Source: JAFGVL01 sp031553685
Lineage (GTDB): Bacteria; Bacteroidota; Bacteroidia; Bacteroidales; Paludibacteraceae
Assembly: GCA_031553685.1 (NCBI GenBank)
Contig: JAVBLE010000003.1
Location: 61,386 to 125,385, forward strand
DNA length: 64,000 nucleotides
Direction: 5' to 3'
Below are positions 50,171 to 59,700 of this stretch, piece by piece (position 1 is the first letter of the stretch; each line of letters begins with the position of its first letter). The notes beneath the pieces were generated by a model. The model did not search any database, had not been told where the DNA came from, and saw nothing but the letters and a program-made list of their open reading frames with translations. A program made the position numbers and the translations under genes.

Positions 50171-50895
50171 TACCAAGCAATTTCCTTCTTTTTACGCTTT
50201 TCTGTCCCCCATTTGTACTGGTGCGTCCAGTACGACACTTTCATCGACAAGATGCCTAAACCGGCTCCAAACAGCACTTCATTAATATAATGCCTGTCGT
50301 TTGCCATGCGAAAAACGCCTACAGTAGTTGCTATGCCGTATGCTACATAAGGCATCCAAGGCAGTTTTCGTTTATATTCTTCGGCAAGAAATGTGGCTGC
50401 TGCAAAAGCTTGCGCAGTGTGTCCCGAAGGGAATGAGTGATAGTCGGAACCATCGGGGCGAAGCTCGTGTGTAGTATATTTTAACACTTGAGAGGATACT
50501 AAAAACAGTAACTCGCCTTTAGCTAAAATAATAGTTCGGTTCAGCAGGTCTGTTTCGGATTTTACCCCACAAAAATCCAACCCATAAGCAATCACGATGG
50601 GCGAAAACATCAGGTAATTATCAGCAGTTGTATGAAAATCAGGCATGTGCTCATCGCGCCAATCGTCTATTTGGTTTTTGATCGAATTATCGGCATTACT
50701 GCTTAAAGCAGCTCCTCCAATCATTAATACCGAAGGTGTTATCAGCTGTTTGTAGGAAAAATTGGTTTGATGCGAAATGCGTAAATTGTCGGCATATTGT
50801 GCATTGGCTGAAAATGCAAAAACAAGAAATAGCCCCACCAACTTCCCCAAAGGGGAGGCTTTTACATGCCTATATGAAATAATGTAAGTCGTCAT
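50167..50895 (-). CDS. PAP2-superfamily phosphatase-like membrane or secreted protein
   Basis: 242 residues. Acid-phosphatase motifs: KYTTHELRPDGS (KxxxxxxRP), SFPSGHTAQAF (PSGH) and RMANDRHYINEVLFG, where the usual HxxxD has Glu in place of Asp. A signal-like stretch (LVGLFLVFAFSANAQ) precedes the domain; the first 15 residues are encoded by a CCCCTTTGGGGAGG repeat, so the true start is uncertain. Possible periplasmic lipid-phosphate phosphatase; the altered Asp leaves activity open. Confidence 0.8.
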   Translation of the reverse strand: MTTYIISYRHVKASPLGKLVGLFLVFAFSANAQYADNLRISHQTNFSYKQLITPSVLMIGGAALSSNADNSIKNQIDDWRDEHMPDFHTTADNYLMFSPIVIAYGLDFCGVKSETDLLNRTIILAKGELLFLVSSQVLKYTTHELRPDGSDYHSFPSGHTAQAFAAATFLAEEYKRKLPWMPYVAYGIATTVGVFRMANDRHYINEVLFGAGLGILSMKVSYWTHQYKWGTEKRKKKEIAWY

Positions 50896-50899
50896 AAGA

Positions 50900-50976
50900 G
50901 TAGGGACAAGTCGCGACTTGTTCGCTTATATATTAATGTTGGTGTTAAAAACGGACAGGTCGCGACCTGTCCCTAC
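50900..50976. repeat. GTAGGGACA palindromic repeat, copy 2
   Basis: Two GGACA[A/G]GTCGCGAC[C/T]TGT-type palindromes bounded by GTAGGGACA and TGTCCCTAC. It ends exactly at the YaaA stop codon, as copy 1 does at the DUF4494 stop. Confidence 0.75.
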
Positions 50977-51740
50977 TATCTCAAAAAAACAAAATTATCA
51001 TTGGTCGAATATTTTGGACTGAACCAATATCCTTCTGCATCAAAGCCTTTTATATCTTCCATATCCTCTATTTGGTTTTGAATAATATAGCGGGTCATCA
51101 TGCCACGAGCCTTTTTGGTATAGATAACAATGGGTTTGTAGCGGTCGTTCTTCGTCTCCCAAAACTCAATATTCAGCACTTTGGCTTTCAATTTCTTTAC
51201 ATTGACAGATTTAAAATATTCGTTCGAAGCCAAATTTACCAAAATATTGGCAGAATTTTGATGTAAAGTTTCATTTAATTTCCGTGTAATTTCATCGCCC
51301 CAAAATTTATAGAGATTGGGAGAAGTTCCCACTTTGAGCTTTGAACCGATTTCCAACCGATAAGGCTGTATCAAATCCAAAGGGCGCAACACACCGTACA
51401 ATCCCGAAAGGATGCGCAAGTGATTTTGCATATATTTAAAATCATCAGGCAAAAGCGTTTTGGCTCCCAATCCACGAAAAACTTCGCCGTAAAACATGAG
51501 TACGGCTTGTTTGGCATTTTCGGGAGTAAATGGCAGGTGGAAGTTATAGAAACGGTCGAAATTAGTGCGGGCAATGTCTTGATTTGTATCCGAAAGTTCG
51601 GCTAAATCGGCAATAGAAAGTTGTCGGACAGCCTCAACAACGGTCTTCGTCCGGTCTAACATTTCGGGAATGGTATAATCCGAGATAATGTTCTGTGGTT
51701 TTAAATCCAATATTTTGGCAGGAGATAATATTAAAAGCAT
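50976..51740 (-). CDS. yaaA: YaaA-family peroxide-stress protein (DUF328)
   Basis: 254 residues from MLLILSPAKILDLKPQN (an upstream ATG at 51800 adds a poor extension). Family segments: SPAKILD, FNGEV-type FYGEVFRGLGAK, LRILSGLYGVLRPLDLIQPY, the YRLEIGSKL and FWGDEITRKLN lines, and NLASNEYFKSV. Protects against hydrogen peroxide by limiting free iron and binds DNA in E. coli. Cytoplasmic. Confidence 0.93.
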   Translation of the reverse strand: MLLILSPAKILDLKPQNIISDYTIPEMLDRTKTVVEAVRQLSIADLAELSDTNQDIARTNFDRFYNFHLPFTPENAKQAVLMFYGEVFRGLGAKTLLPDDFKYMQNHLRILSGLYGVLRPLDLIQPYRLEIGSKLKVGTSPNLYKFWGDEITRKLNETLHQNSANILVNLASNEYFKSVNVKKLKAKVLNIEFWETKNDRYKPIVIYTKKARGMMTRYIIQNQIEDMEDIKGFDAEGYWFSPKYSTNDNFVFLR

Positions 51741-51831
51741 ATTTTTCAAATTTGTGTATATGCAAAATACGGATTTGCTGATGAGTAATTCAATTTGCAA
51801 ATCCGTATTTTAAAATCTTCAAGTATATGTT

Positions 51832-53121
51832 TTACAATCGCCCATCCACAAGGCTTCTGTCCACAATATTTTTAGCATCATAAATAATCGTTCCCTGTGA
51901 TTTCATTCGTTTAAAATCGAATGTTTTGAACTGTTCGTGTGCCACCGCTATGATTATTGCTTGATAATTTTTATTCGTATCAACCGTTGAAATAATATCC
52001 ACTCCATATTCATGTTTCACTTCGTCAGCATCTGCCCAAGGGTCGTAAATATCTACATTCAGCTCAAACTCGGCTAATTCTTTTTGAATATCAACCACTT
52101 TGGTGTTGCGAATATCGGGACAGTCTTCCTTGAAGGTAATTCCCATCAAAAGGACATTGGAGTTTTTAATCCGAACATCATTGCCAATCATCAGTTTCAC
52201 TACCTTATTGGCAATATGCTGGGCGATACTGTTATTTACCCTGCGACCGGATGATATTACTTCGGGTTCATATCCTAACGCTTTTGCTTTATGCACCAGG
52301 TAATACGGATCGACGCCGATACAGTGCCCACCCACCAATCCGGGACGGTATTTGAGAAAATTCCATTTTGAACCGGCAGCTTCGATTACATCATTGGTGT
52401 CAATGCCAATACGATCGAAAATCAAAGCCAATTCATTCATAAACGAAATATTGACATCTCGCTGTGCGTTTTCGATGGCTTTGGATGCTTCGGCAACTTT
52501 CATCGAAGCGGCGCGGAATGTTCCGTTTTGCAAAATGCTATTGTATAAATTATCTACAAAATCGGCAATATCGGGCGTAGAACCGGAAGTTACTTTTTTT
52601 ATTGTAGTAAGCGTATTTACTTTATCACCCGGATTGATGCGCTCTGGAGAGTATCCGCAAAAGAAATCGACATTGAATTTAAGTCCGGATGATTTTTCCA
52701 GTTCCGGCACACAGTCTTCTTCGGTACAACCTGGATAAACGGTTGATTCGTAAATAACAATATCCCCTTTTTGCAGGGTTTTACCAATCATATTACTTGC
52801 CGAAAGAAGTGGTTTCAAATCGGGATTATTGAAGGTGTCGATTGGAGTCGGAACGGTTACGATGTAGATATTGCAATCGTTTAAATCGACCGGATTAGAT
52901 GAAAAATGAAGTCCAATGCCTTTACCCGATTTGCTTAATTCGATAACACTTTTCAGGTCATCAATATTGGCTTCGAGCGTATGGTCGTGTCCGCCTTGCA
53001 ATTCGGCAACGCGGGTTTGGTTAATATCAAAACCGATTACATTGTATTTTTTAGCAAATTCGATGGCAAGCGGCAATCCGACATAACCCAAACCGATAAT
53101 GGCTATCTTACTGTTTTTCAT
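51832..53121 (-). CDS. Nucleotide-sugar dehydrogenase (WecC/TviB/WbpA type)
   Basis: 429 residues. NAD-binding KIAIIGLGYVGLPLAIEFAK, then TVPTPID, ESTVYPGCTEEDCVP, FCGYSPERINPGDK, KVAEASKAIENAQRDVNISF; catalytic Cys in RPGLVGGHCIGVDPYYLVHK; C-terminal GITFKEDCPDIRNTKV. Oxidises UDP-HexNAc to a uronic acid for a polysaccharide. Follows wzc in the export operon (15 bp). Confidence 0.92.
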   Translation of the reverse strand: MKNSKIAIIGLGYVGLPLAIEFAKKYNVIGFDINQTRVAELQGGHDHTLEANIDDLKSVIELSKSGKGIGLHFSSNPVDLNDCNIYIVTVPTPIDTFNNPDLKPLLSASNMIGKTLQKGDIVIYESTVYPGCTEEDCVPELEKSSGLKFNVDFFCGYSPERINPGDKVNTLTTIKKVTSGSTPDIADFVDNLYNSILQNGTFRAASMKVAEASKAIENAQRDVNISFMNELALIFDRIGIDTNDVIEAAGSKWNFLKYRPGLVGGHCIGVDPYYLVHKAKALGYEPEVISSGRRVNNSIAQHIANKVVKLMIGNDVRIKNSNVLLMGITFKEDCPDIRNTKVVDIQKELAEFELNVDIYDPWADADEVKHEYGVDIISTVDTNKNYQAIIIAVAHEQFKTFDFKRMKSQGTIIYDAKNIVDRSLVDGRL

Positions 53122-53136
53122 TCCGTTTTTCTTTTT

Positions 53137-55599
53137 TTAGCGATTAAATAAGTCTTTGATAAAGGAAAATACTTTTTCTTTAAATGTTTTTGGTTCTGCT
53201 ACAACCGGTTCATCCTCCTGATCGAAATATTTCGACACATACGAATGGTAATCGTTTTTCTTGATATAATAAGCCTTGCGACCATATTCTACAGTTGTCG
53301 AATAAGTTGTTTTTTTCTCATCAATATCATTCAAAACAATTTGAATATTAGGCGCTTGGTCGGCTTTTAATTGATTAATAATATTTTTGAAGAATAATTT
53401 TTTCGTCTTTTCACTCCGAAGTACAAACAGGTTCACATCTGTCCAGTGCATAAGTGCATAGTTATCTGCTACTAAACCGATTGGTGATGTATCGATAATA
53501 ATATAATCGTACATGGTTTTCAATTTGTCAATCAGTTCTTTCAGTTTATCCGAACGCACCAACTCCCCCGGATTTGGCGGAATGCTTCCCCCTCCGATTA
53601 CATCAAATTTATATTTAGTATTGGTAATGATTAATTCATTTAAATCTTCAAACTGATTGGCTAAATAATTAGATATCCCCCGATTTTTATCTCCATTAAT
53701 TTTCAATCGATTGAGCACACTCGGTTTGCGCAAATCCAAGTCGATCAAAATGGTTTTGTGTCCTGTAAGAACATACATGGAAGCCATATTAATACTGAAC
53801 GATGTTTTACCGTCGCCCGACTCGGTAGAGGTTACTAAAGTCATAATCGGATACTGTCGTTTTACAATAAATTCGAGGCGCGTGCGAATAATCCGGTACG
53901 ACTCGGCAAATGCCGAACGCGGATTGCGCAACACAAACGACGGGCTTGTATGGGTAGTATGCTGTATCGAACCTAAATATGGATAAGGAGAAAGTTTATC
54001 TATGTCTTTTTTGTCTAAAATTTTATCATTCAAGAAATCTTTGAGAATAATAAATGCCAAAGGCAACAACAAACCGATTACAAGGAAAAGCGTATTCGTT
54101 TTTTTAGTTTCGCCGCCATTTGTAACAGCTATTACACGGGCTGTTTCTAACAAAACATTATCCGGCGAATTGGATGCTTTCAGGATTTGTGATTCTGCTT
54201 TCTTTTGTAATAAAAATGTATAATAATTATCATTGATTTTATATTTCCGTTCATATTTGCTCAGCAAACTTTCTTGACTTGGCAATTGGGCAATACGGCG
54301 GTCATTTTCGGCATTCTTCATTCGCAAGTCATTTCGTTCAATATCCAACGAAGCTTTCAATCCTTTCAGCACTTCTTGCAACGATCCCCGAATAATTTCC
54401 AGATTACTTGTGTATTTAGTATAAAAAGGGCTTGCTGTACCAACATCACGGCGTTTGTTCAGGTTATCATTATAATCGGAAACCAATCGTATTAAAGTCG
54501 GGTCAGAAATCCCCAATGTGGATGGTACAACAATAATTTCATCCTGAATATCTTTTTTACTTAAATATTTTGTCAGATATGAAAAATAAGCTTCTTTCAG
54601 TTTAAATGCCGAATTGAGTGCTTCTAAACCGGTCAAATCCGTCAAAATCTGCCCTGTATAACTCTTAATATCAACAATTTGGTTCTGACGGCGATATGCT
54701 TGCCAATTTCCTTCAGAAACAGCGATAGAGTCGGATATCTCTGATAATTGGGAATTGATGAAATCAATTGTTTTGATAGCAGCCTCGTTTTTTCGCGCCA
54801 AGTTTTGATCTATAAATGCCTGGCATAACGAATTAAGAAAATCAACATCCCGGTCGGCTACCTTGCCTGTCAGTGATACAGCAACAACCGAAGAGCCTTC
54901 CATCACAAAATTAATGTCAAGGCGGCTATCATACTCTGCTACCAATTGACCATGACTCTTAAATCTAAATTTAAATGAATATTTAGAGGAATAAAACTCT
55001 GGTGATTTGGATACTATAATTGAAAACAGCTTGTGATTTAATAAACTGTTATAAGTACCGTTTACCGAATATTGTTCATCATCATTTTCCCACGAAATTA
55101 TATAACCATCATTTCCTTTTTCGCTGATAGTATATTCTATACCATACGCTTCCGGTGTAACTGTCGTTTGAACAATATTTACCGGAGTTCGCTTGTATAA
55201 ATTATTTTGCTTAAATCTTCCCTGTGAATAGCAATCAATAGCTAAAGGCAATTGATCAACCACCTTACCTATCAAATCATACGAACCGAATATGATAATT
55301 TGGTTATTCACATTACGGTAACTTGCCTGGATGCCAAATCCTTGCATGATATTTTGGCTTCCGGTACTGTAGATAGTTTGCGATTTACCTTCTTCTATCA
55401 TCATCCGGGCACTGGTTTTGTAAATCGGTTGCCATTTGCGGTTTTGAAAGTAAGCAATACCCATACAAATGGCTATTGATACAACAAACAAATACCAATA
55501 ACGCGCTATTTTAATTGCCCAAAAACGAAAATCAAACGAAGAATTTTCTTCTTCCATAAATGGATTATTTTGATTTTGAAGCTTTTCTGAATTCTGCAT
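53137..55599 (-). CDS. Wzc-type polysaccharide co-polymerase and tyrosine autokinase
   Basis: 820 residues. Wzz domain with two membrane segments (about 30-50 and 505-525), coiled periplasmic region, and GNVR-like segment. The C-terminal BY-kinase has Walker A (TSTESGDGKTS), Walker A' (ILIDLDLRKPS), Walker B (YIIIDTSPIG), and a Tyr-rich tail (Y in TTYSTTVEYGRKAYYI and NDYHSYVSKYF) that is autophosphorylated. Controls chain length and export of capsule/EPS through the Wza-like lipoproteins upstream. Confidence 0.92.
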   Translation of the reverse strand: MQNSEKLQNQNNPFMEEENSSFDFRFWAIKIARYWYLFVVSIAICMGIAYFQNRKWQPIYKTSARMMIEEGKSQTIYSTGSQNIMQGFGIQASYRNVNNQIIIFGSYDLIGKVVDQLPLAIDCYSQGRFKQNNLYKRTPVNIVQTTVTPEAYGIEYTISEKGNDGYIISWENDDEQYSVNGTYNSLLNHKLFSIIVSKSPEFYSSKYSFKFRFKSHGQLVAEYDSRLDINFVMEGSSVVAVSLTGKVADRDVDFLNSLCQAFIDQNLARKNEAAIKTIDFINSQLSEISDSIAVSEGNWQAYRRQNQIVDIKSYTGQILTDLTGLEALNSAFKLKEAYFSYLTKYLSKKDIQDEIIVVPSTLGISDPTLIRLVSDYNDNLNKRRDVGTASPFYTKYTSNLEIIRGSLQEVLKGLKASLDIERNDLRMKNAENDRRIAQLPSQESLLSKYERKYKINDNYYTFLLQKKAESQILKASNSPDNVLLETARVIAVTNGGETKKTNTLFLVIGLLLPLAFIILKDFLNDKILDKKDIDKLSPYPYLGSIQHTTHTSPSFVLRNPRSAFAESYRIIRTRLEFIVKRQYPIMTLVTSTESGDGKTSFSINMASMYVLTGHKTILIDLDLRKPSVLNRLKINGDKNRGISNYLANQFEDLNELIITNTKYKFDVIGGGSIPPNPGELVRSDKLKELIDKLKTMYDYIIIDTSPIGLVADNYALMHWTDVNLFVLRSEKTKKLFFKNIINQLKADQAPNIQIVLNDIDEKKTTYSTTVEYGRKAYYIKKNDYHSYVSKYFDQEDEPVVAEPKTFKEKVFSFIKDLFNR

Positions 55600-55605
55600 A
55601 ATATT

Positions 55606-56355
55606 TTATTGTAATACTAATAAGACAAAACTTAATGAAGAGGTAATTACACCTAAGAATGAAGTAAATGAGGTCATGCGGAAAAAGCTATTGGTAGAGC
55701 GCCCAGCATAAATAATATCATCGGGCTGGATGTAATAATATTCGGAATCAACAATATTTTTTGAACGCAAATCAAATTTGATCAGTTTTTCTTTGTCGGT
55801 ACCTGTTTTACGAATAATATTAACCTCGCTTCTGTCTGCCGTAATTCCTAAATCGCCACACATGGCAACAGCCTCGAAAATATTCATATTATCCTTATAT
55901 ATTTGATACTGACCTTTTTTATTACTTTCGCCAATAACATAAAAATACCGGTTTGTAATAGCTGCCTTAACAGCAACAGGATCATTTACATATTCTTTAA
56001 ATCTTGTTTCAATTTCTGTTTCTACCTCGCGCAAAGTTAACCCAACAACCGGTATCTTTTGAATAAACGGAATATCTATCGTTCCATCATCATACACCCG
56101 ATAAGTTAGCCCTTGTTGAGAAGCAACACCCCGATTGGTTGTATTATTGCTAAAAACACGCAACACATCAGGATTTGCCGAAAAAAACTGCATTACCAAT
56201 TCATCGCCAACCTTTACCTTATAGTCAACAGGTTCGTTTTTCTGATAATCTTTCTTTACACTTTGTAAGTATTGCGTATCCTTATTGGTGATGCATGATG
56301 TAGCAAACAGACATGCCAACAAAACAATGCTATATTTTATTTTATCTATCCACAT
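55606..56355 (-). CDS. Polysaccharide export lipoprotein (Wza-like), second copy
   Basis: 249 residues from MWIDKIKYSIVLLACLFATSC, the Cys being the lipidation site. Poly_export domain (DYKVKVGDELVMQFFSANPD) and SLBB-type repeat (YFYVIGESNKKGQYQIYKDN; EAVAMCGDLGITADRSEVNI), with a C-terminal hydrophobic end. Outer-membrane export channel. Paralogous to the upstream gene (7 bp apart). Confidence 0.9.
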   Translation of the reverse strand: MWIDKIKYSIVLLACLFATSCITNKDTQYLQSVKKDYQKNEPVDYKVKVGDELVMQFFSANPDVLRVFSNNTTNRGVASQQGLTYRVYDDGTIDIPFIQKIPVVGLTLREVETEIETRFKEYVNDPVAVKAAITNRYFYVIGESNKKGQYQIYKDNMNIFEAVAMCGDLGITADRSEVNIIRKTGTDKEKLIKFDLRSKNIVDSEYYYIQPDDIIYAGRSTNSFFRMTSFTSFLGVITSSLSFVLLVLQ

Positions 56356-56362
56356 AACCAAT

Positions 56363-57118
56363 TTATTTTGCAATAAGACCATACAACAAATATCCTAATG
56401 AGAATGTACTGGTAACGGTTGTAAGTATAGCACCAAACGAATCCCACCTGAAAAACTGACCTTTAAACGATTGAACATAAATAACATCATTAGGGCGGAT
56501 ATAATAATTTTCGGAGCCAATAATATGTTTACTCCGCACATCAAAGGTTTTCACCTGAGTGCTGTCGCCGGTTGGGCGCATGACATGTACTTTAGCCCGA
56601 TCTGAAAACGACTGCAAATCGCCCGAAATTGCCAAAGCCTGATACACATTCATTTTTTCTTTCGGTACAGGGTATCGTCCATTGCCGGCTGTACCAACTA
56701 CCGTAAAATAACTGTTTGCCAACTGCACGCTCACATCGCAACCGGGCGCTATGGATTGAAGTTTTTCACGCATTATATCTTTAGCCTCGCGGGTAGTGGT
56801 TCCTTTCAGGTAAATCATTCCGGCAAACGGAAATTTAATATTTCCATCCGGATAAATTGTGTAGTAATAAAGCTCTTGCCCTGTAGTAACCGTATTTTGC
56901 TGTGGACTAAACAATGTACTCGTTTCTTTATCAAGCGATGAAACTTGAATATAGAGTTGATCGCCCACCTGCAACTTATAATCCGGCATATTATATTGTG
57001 CTGTATCAGGTGCAGCGCTACCAATATCTTGCAAATAATTTACCCGTTTAGGAGTAACACATGAAGATATCAAAAGTACTGTAAAAAATAGTATTATGAT
57101 CCGATTTTTAATCATCAT
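56363..57118 (-). CDS. Polysaccharide export lipoprotein (Wza-like), first copy
   Basis: 251 residues, lipoprotein signal MMIKNRIIILFFTVLLISSC, Poly_export domain (DYKLQVGDQLYIQVSSLDKE) and SLBB (YFTVVGTAGNGRYPVPKEKM; ALAISGDLQSFSDRAKVHVM), ending in a hydrophobic helix. First gene of the export operon, with a TATCTTTG box at 57143-57150. Two tandem Wza-like genes could form a mixed or alternative pore. Confidence 0.9.
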   Translation of the reverse strand: MMIKNRIIILFFTVLLISSCVTPKRVNYLQDIGSAAPDTAQYNMPDYKLQVGDQLYIQVSSLDKETSTLFSPQQNTVTTGQELYYYTIYPDGNIKFPFAGMIYLKGTTTREAKDIMREKLQSIAPGCDVSVQLANSYFTVVGTAGNGRYPVPKEKMNVYQALAISGDLQSFSDRAKVHVMRPTGDSTQVKTFDVRSKHIIGSENYYIRPNDVIYVQSFKGQFFRWDSFGAILTTVTSTFSLGYLLYGLIAK

Positions 57119-57142
57119 TATTCGTTATAAAGCAGAAAACTG

Positions 57143-57150
57143 CAAAGATA
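57143..57150 (-). promoter_or_regulatory. Promoter of the polysaccharide export operon (TATCTTTG)
   Basis: TAnnTTTG on the minus strand 25 bp before the start at 57118. Confidence 0.6.
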
Positions 57151-57252
57151 TTCTTTTTTTACCATAGAGTCATTGTTTCACTTGCTTTTTTAATGTAACT
57201 ATTAAATAAAAACAAAGAAAATGTAATTTTCATAAATCAACTACCTGTGTAT

Positions 57253-58329
57253 TTACAACGCATTACGCAAGTTTTCTGCTTTATATACGGTTTCCAAGTA
57301 TTCAGACTGGGCATCCGAAGCTGCCGTAATTCCCCCACCAACATAAAACGCTGCACCATTGCTAAAAAACTGCATACAACGGATATTGACATAAAAAGCG
57401 AAATCGCCGGTAGTTTCAACTTTACCTATGAAACCTGCATATAAATCCCGGTGGTGGGTTTCGGTTTGCAAAATCAACTGTCGAGCTTCGGTTTTGGGCA
57501 TACCGCAAACTGCAGGCGTAGGGTGCAAAGCTGCAAGCAAATTCCTGATTTTGCTATCAATTTGATTGAAATCAAACGAATATGAAGTTTTCAGATGCGA
57601 CACTTCTCCAGCCGTAACAGTAACCGGACCTTGTTTGTCGTATTTTTCAACACCGGTTTGAGAAAATATTTTTTCGATGTAATCCGACACAATTGCCTGT
57701 TCTTCAAATTCTTTAGTATGCCAAGTTTGCCGTTCGGGATGCAATGTTCCTGCCAGCGAAACGGTTTCTACGATGTCTTTATTTCTTTTCAACAATAATT
57801 CGGGCGTTGCTCCCACCCAAAGTCCTGCCTGAGGCAAATACAGCAAATAATTATAGGTATTGGGGAATGTTTGACAAAGCTTCTCAAAGCAAGCTACAGC
57901 TTTGGTTGGCAACAAGTTATCTTCGAAATAAATGCGCGACAAAATCGCTTTGCTTACCTTTTTCTCCCGAATGGCATTTTTTATCTTCTCAAATGATTGA
58001 AAATAGTTATCTTTTGTTTGATAATCAACATATTTATGGAAATTCAATTCTTTCTGAGGTTGCGAATTTATCCATTCCGAAATTTCAGTTGCAATATTAT
58101 TTAAAGCGGTATCAAATTGTGGTTTCAGGCAAAAAGAGCTTTGCTTTTCGTTATCAAAAGGGACAATGTAAAATGCAGGTTCTGAAAGATTTATTTCTTC
58201 CGGAAAATAAAATTCTTTTACCTCTTTTGCCACCAGCAAGCGAATTTCATCACTTTGTGGCAAACGAAAGGCAACGAACGGCAAAGCCCGCGAAAGGCAC
58301 TGATGTAATAAATCAAAAGAATATGGCAT
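57253..58329 (-). CDS. menF: Isochorismate synthase
   Basis: 358 residues from MPYSFDLLHQC (promoter box just upstream). Chorismate-binding fold: KVSKAILSRIYFED, WVGATPELLLKRN, VSLAGT, PTPAVCGMPKTEARQLI and the final FYVNIRCMQFFSNGAAFYVG with GGGI. Makes isochorismate for menaquinone; shorter than E. coli MenF, as in other Bacteroidetes. The rest of the men genes would lie elsewhere. Confidence 0.9.
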   Translation of the reverse strand: MPYSFDLLHQCLSRALPFVAFRLPQSDEIRLLVAKEVKEFYFPEEINLSEPAFYIVPFDNEKQSSFCLKPQFDTALNNIATEISEWINSQPQKELNFHKYVDYQTKDNYFQSFEKIKNAIREKKVSKAILSRIYFEDNLLPTKAVACFEKLCQTFPNTYNYLLYLPQAGLWVGATPELLLKRNKDIVETVSLAGTLHPERQTWHTKEFEEQAIVSDYIEKIFSQTGVEKYDKQGPVTVTAGEVSHLKTSYSFDFNQIDSKIRNLLAALHPTPAVCGMPKTEARQLILQTETHHRDLYAGFIGKVETTGDFAFYVNIRCMQFFSNGAAFYVGGGITAASDAQSEYLETVYKAENLRNAL

Positions 58330-58345
58330 TTTTCGTAACTTTCCG

Positions 58346-58353
58346 CAAAAGTA
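58346..58353 (-). promoter_or_regulatory. menF promoter (TACTTTTG)
   Basis: TAnnTTTG on the minus strand 17 bp before the start at 58329; supports that start over the one at 58368. Confidence 0.55.
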
Positions 58354-58427
58354 ATTATTTACAGACATTCAAACGCTTAATTAGTTTAAAAATGTGAAGC
58401 GAAACTTGCGGATTAGATTTTTTGTTT

Positions 58428-58435
58428 AGTTTTGT
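58428..58435 (+). promoter_or_regulatory. pepT promoter (TAGTTTTG)
   Basis: TAnnTTTG match 22 bp before the pepT ATG; a CTTG at 58406-58409 is a weak -33 candidate. Confidence 0.5.
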
Positions 58436-58456
58436 ATTTTATTTTTCATGCAATAA

Positions 58457-59683
58457 ATGGAAATATTGACTAATCGTTTTCTTCGTTATGTGGCTTTTGA
58501 AACCACTTCCAATAGCGAATCCGAAAGCGTACCAAGCACAAAAGAGCAGATGGATTTTGCGCTTGTTTTGGCGGGCGAACTGAAAGCGATCGGGCTTCAG
58601 GAGGTGGAAGTGGATGAAAATGGCTATGTAATGGCTACATTGCCCAAAAACACTGAAAAACAAACACCTACAATTGGTTTTATAGCTCACATGGACACCA
58701 GCCCGGATGTAAGCGGCAAAAATGTGCAGCCAAAAGTTATCAACAATTATGATGGCAATGACATTATTTTAGATCCTGACGAAAATATTGTCCTCTCTCC
58801 CACTCTATTTCCTGAACTCAAGCAATATATCCATCAAGATTTAATAGTAACCAATGGCAAAACGCTACTTGGGGCAGATGATAAAGCCGGTATTGCTGAG
58901 ATTATCACCGCAATGGAATATCTCGTACAACACACTGAGATTGAGCATGGAAAAATCCGGATTGCTTTTACGCCCGATGAAGAAATAGGGCGTGGTGCAC
59001 ACAAGTTTGATGTAGCAAAGTTCAGTGCCGATTGGGCATACACTATGGATGGCGGGCAAATTGGCGAATTGGAATACGAGAACTTTAATGCTGCCGAAGC
59101 TGCCATTATTATACATGGAACAAATGTACATCCGGGCTATGCAAAAGGAAAAATGGTAAATTCGTTGCATGCGGCACAAAAATTTACCACTTTATTGCCA
59201 ACAGACGAAACGCCTGAAAAAACAAGTGGTTACGAAGGTTTTTATCATTTGACAAATATAAACGGGACTGTCGAAAAAACGATGCTGCATTACATTATCC
59301 GCGACCATGATTTTGCAAAATTTGAAAAACGGAAAGAAGTGTTGCAAAATTGCGTAAACGCTATTGCCAAAGAAATCGGGGACCAAAATATCAGCATCGA
59401 AATACGGGATCAATACCGTAATATGCATGAAAAAATTGAACCAGATATGCACATTATCCATTTAGCCGAGAATGCGATGAAAGCGGTTGGCGTAGAACCG
59501 GTTATCAAACCGATACGCGGTGGGACGGATGGAGCGCAACTGTCATTTATGGGATTGCCGTGCCCGAATATTTTTGCCGGTGGACATAATTTTCACGGAA
59601 AACACGAATTTATTTCCATACAATCCATGCAGAAGGCTGTGGAAGTAATTATAGAAATCTGCAAACAAACCAAATTTTACTAA
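58457..59683 (+). CDS. pepT: Peptidase T (tripeptidase)
   Basis: 408 residues, M20 family. Metal sites: IGFIAHMDTSPDVSG (His, Asp), GKTLLGADDKAGIAEIITAM (Asp), TPDEEIGRGAHKFDV (Glu pair), YTMDGGQIGELEYENFNAAE (Asp) and the last His in FAGGHNFHGKHEF. Removes N-terminal residues from tripeptides in the cytoplasm. 17 bp ahead of the acyl-CoA synthetase gene. Confidence 0.95.
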   Translation: MEILTNRFLRYVAFETTSNSESESVPSTKEQMDFALVLAGELKAIGLQEVEVDENGYVMATLPKNTEKQTPTIGFIAHMDTSPDVSGKNVQPKVINNYDGNDIILDPDENIVLSPTLFPELKQYIHQDLIVTNGKTLLGADDKAGIAEIITAMEYLVQHTEIEHGKIRIAFTPDEEIGRGAHKFDVAKFSADWAYTMDGGQIGELEYENFNAAEAAIIIHGTNVHPGYAKGKMVNSLHAAQKFTTLLPTDETPEKTSGYEGFYHLTNINGTVEKTMLHYIIRDHDFAKFEKRKEVLQNCVNAIAKEIGDQNISIEIRDQYRNMHEKIEPDMHIIHLAENAMKAVGVEPVIKPIRGGTDGAQLSFMGLPCPNIFAGGHNFHGKHEFISIQSMQKAVEVIIEICKQTKFY

Positions 59684-59700
59684 TTATAAAAATTAATTAT

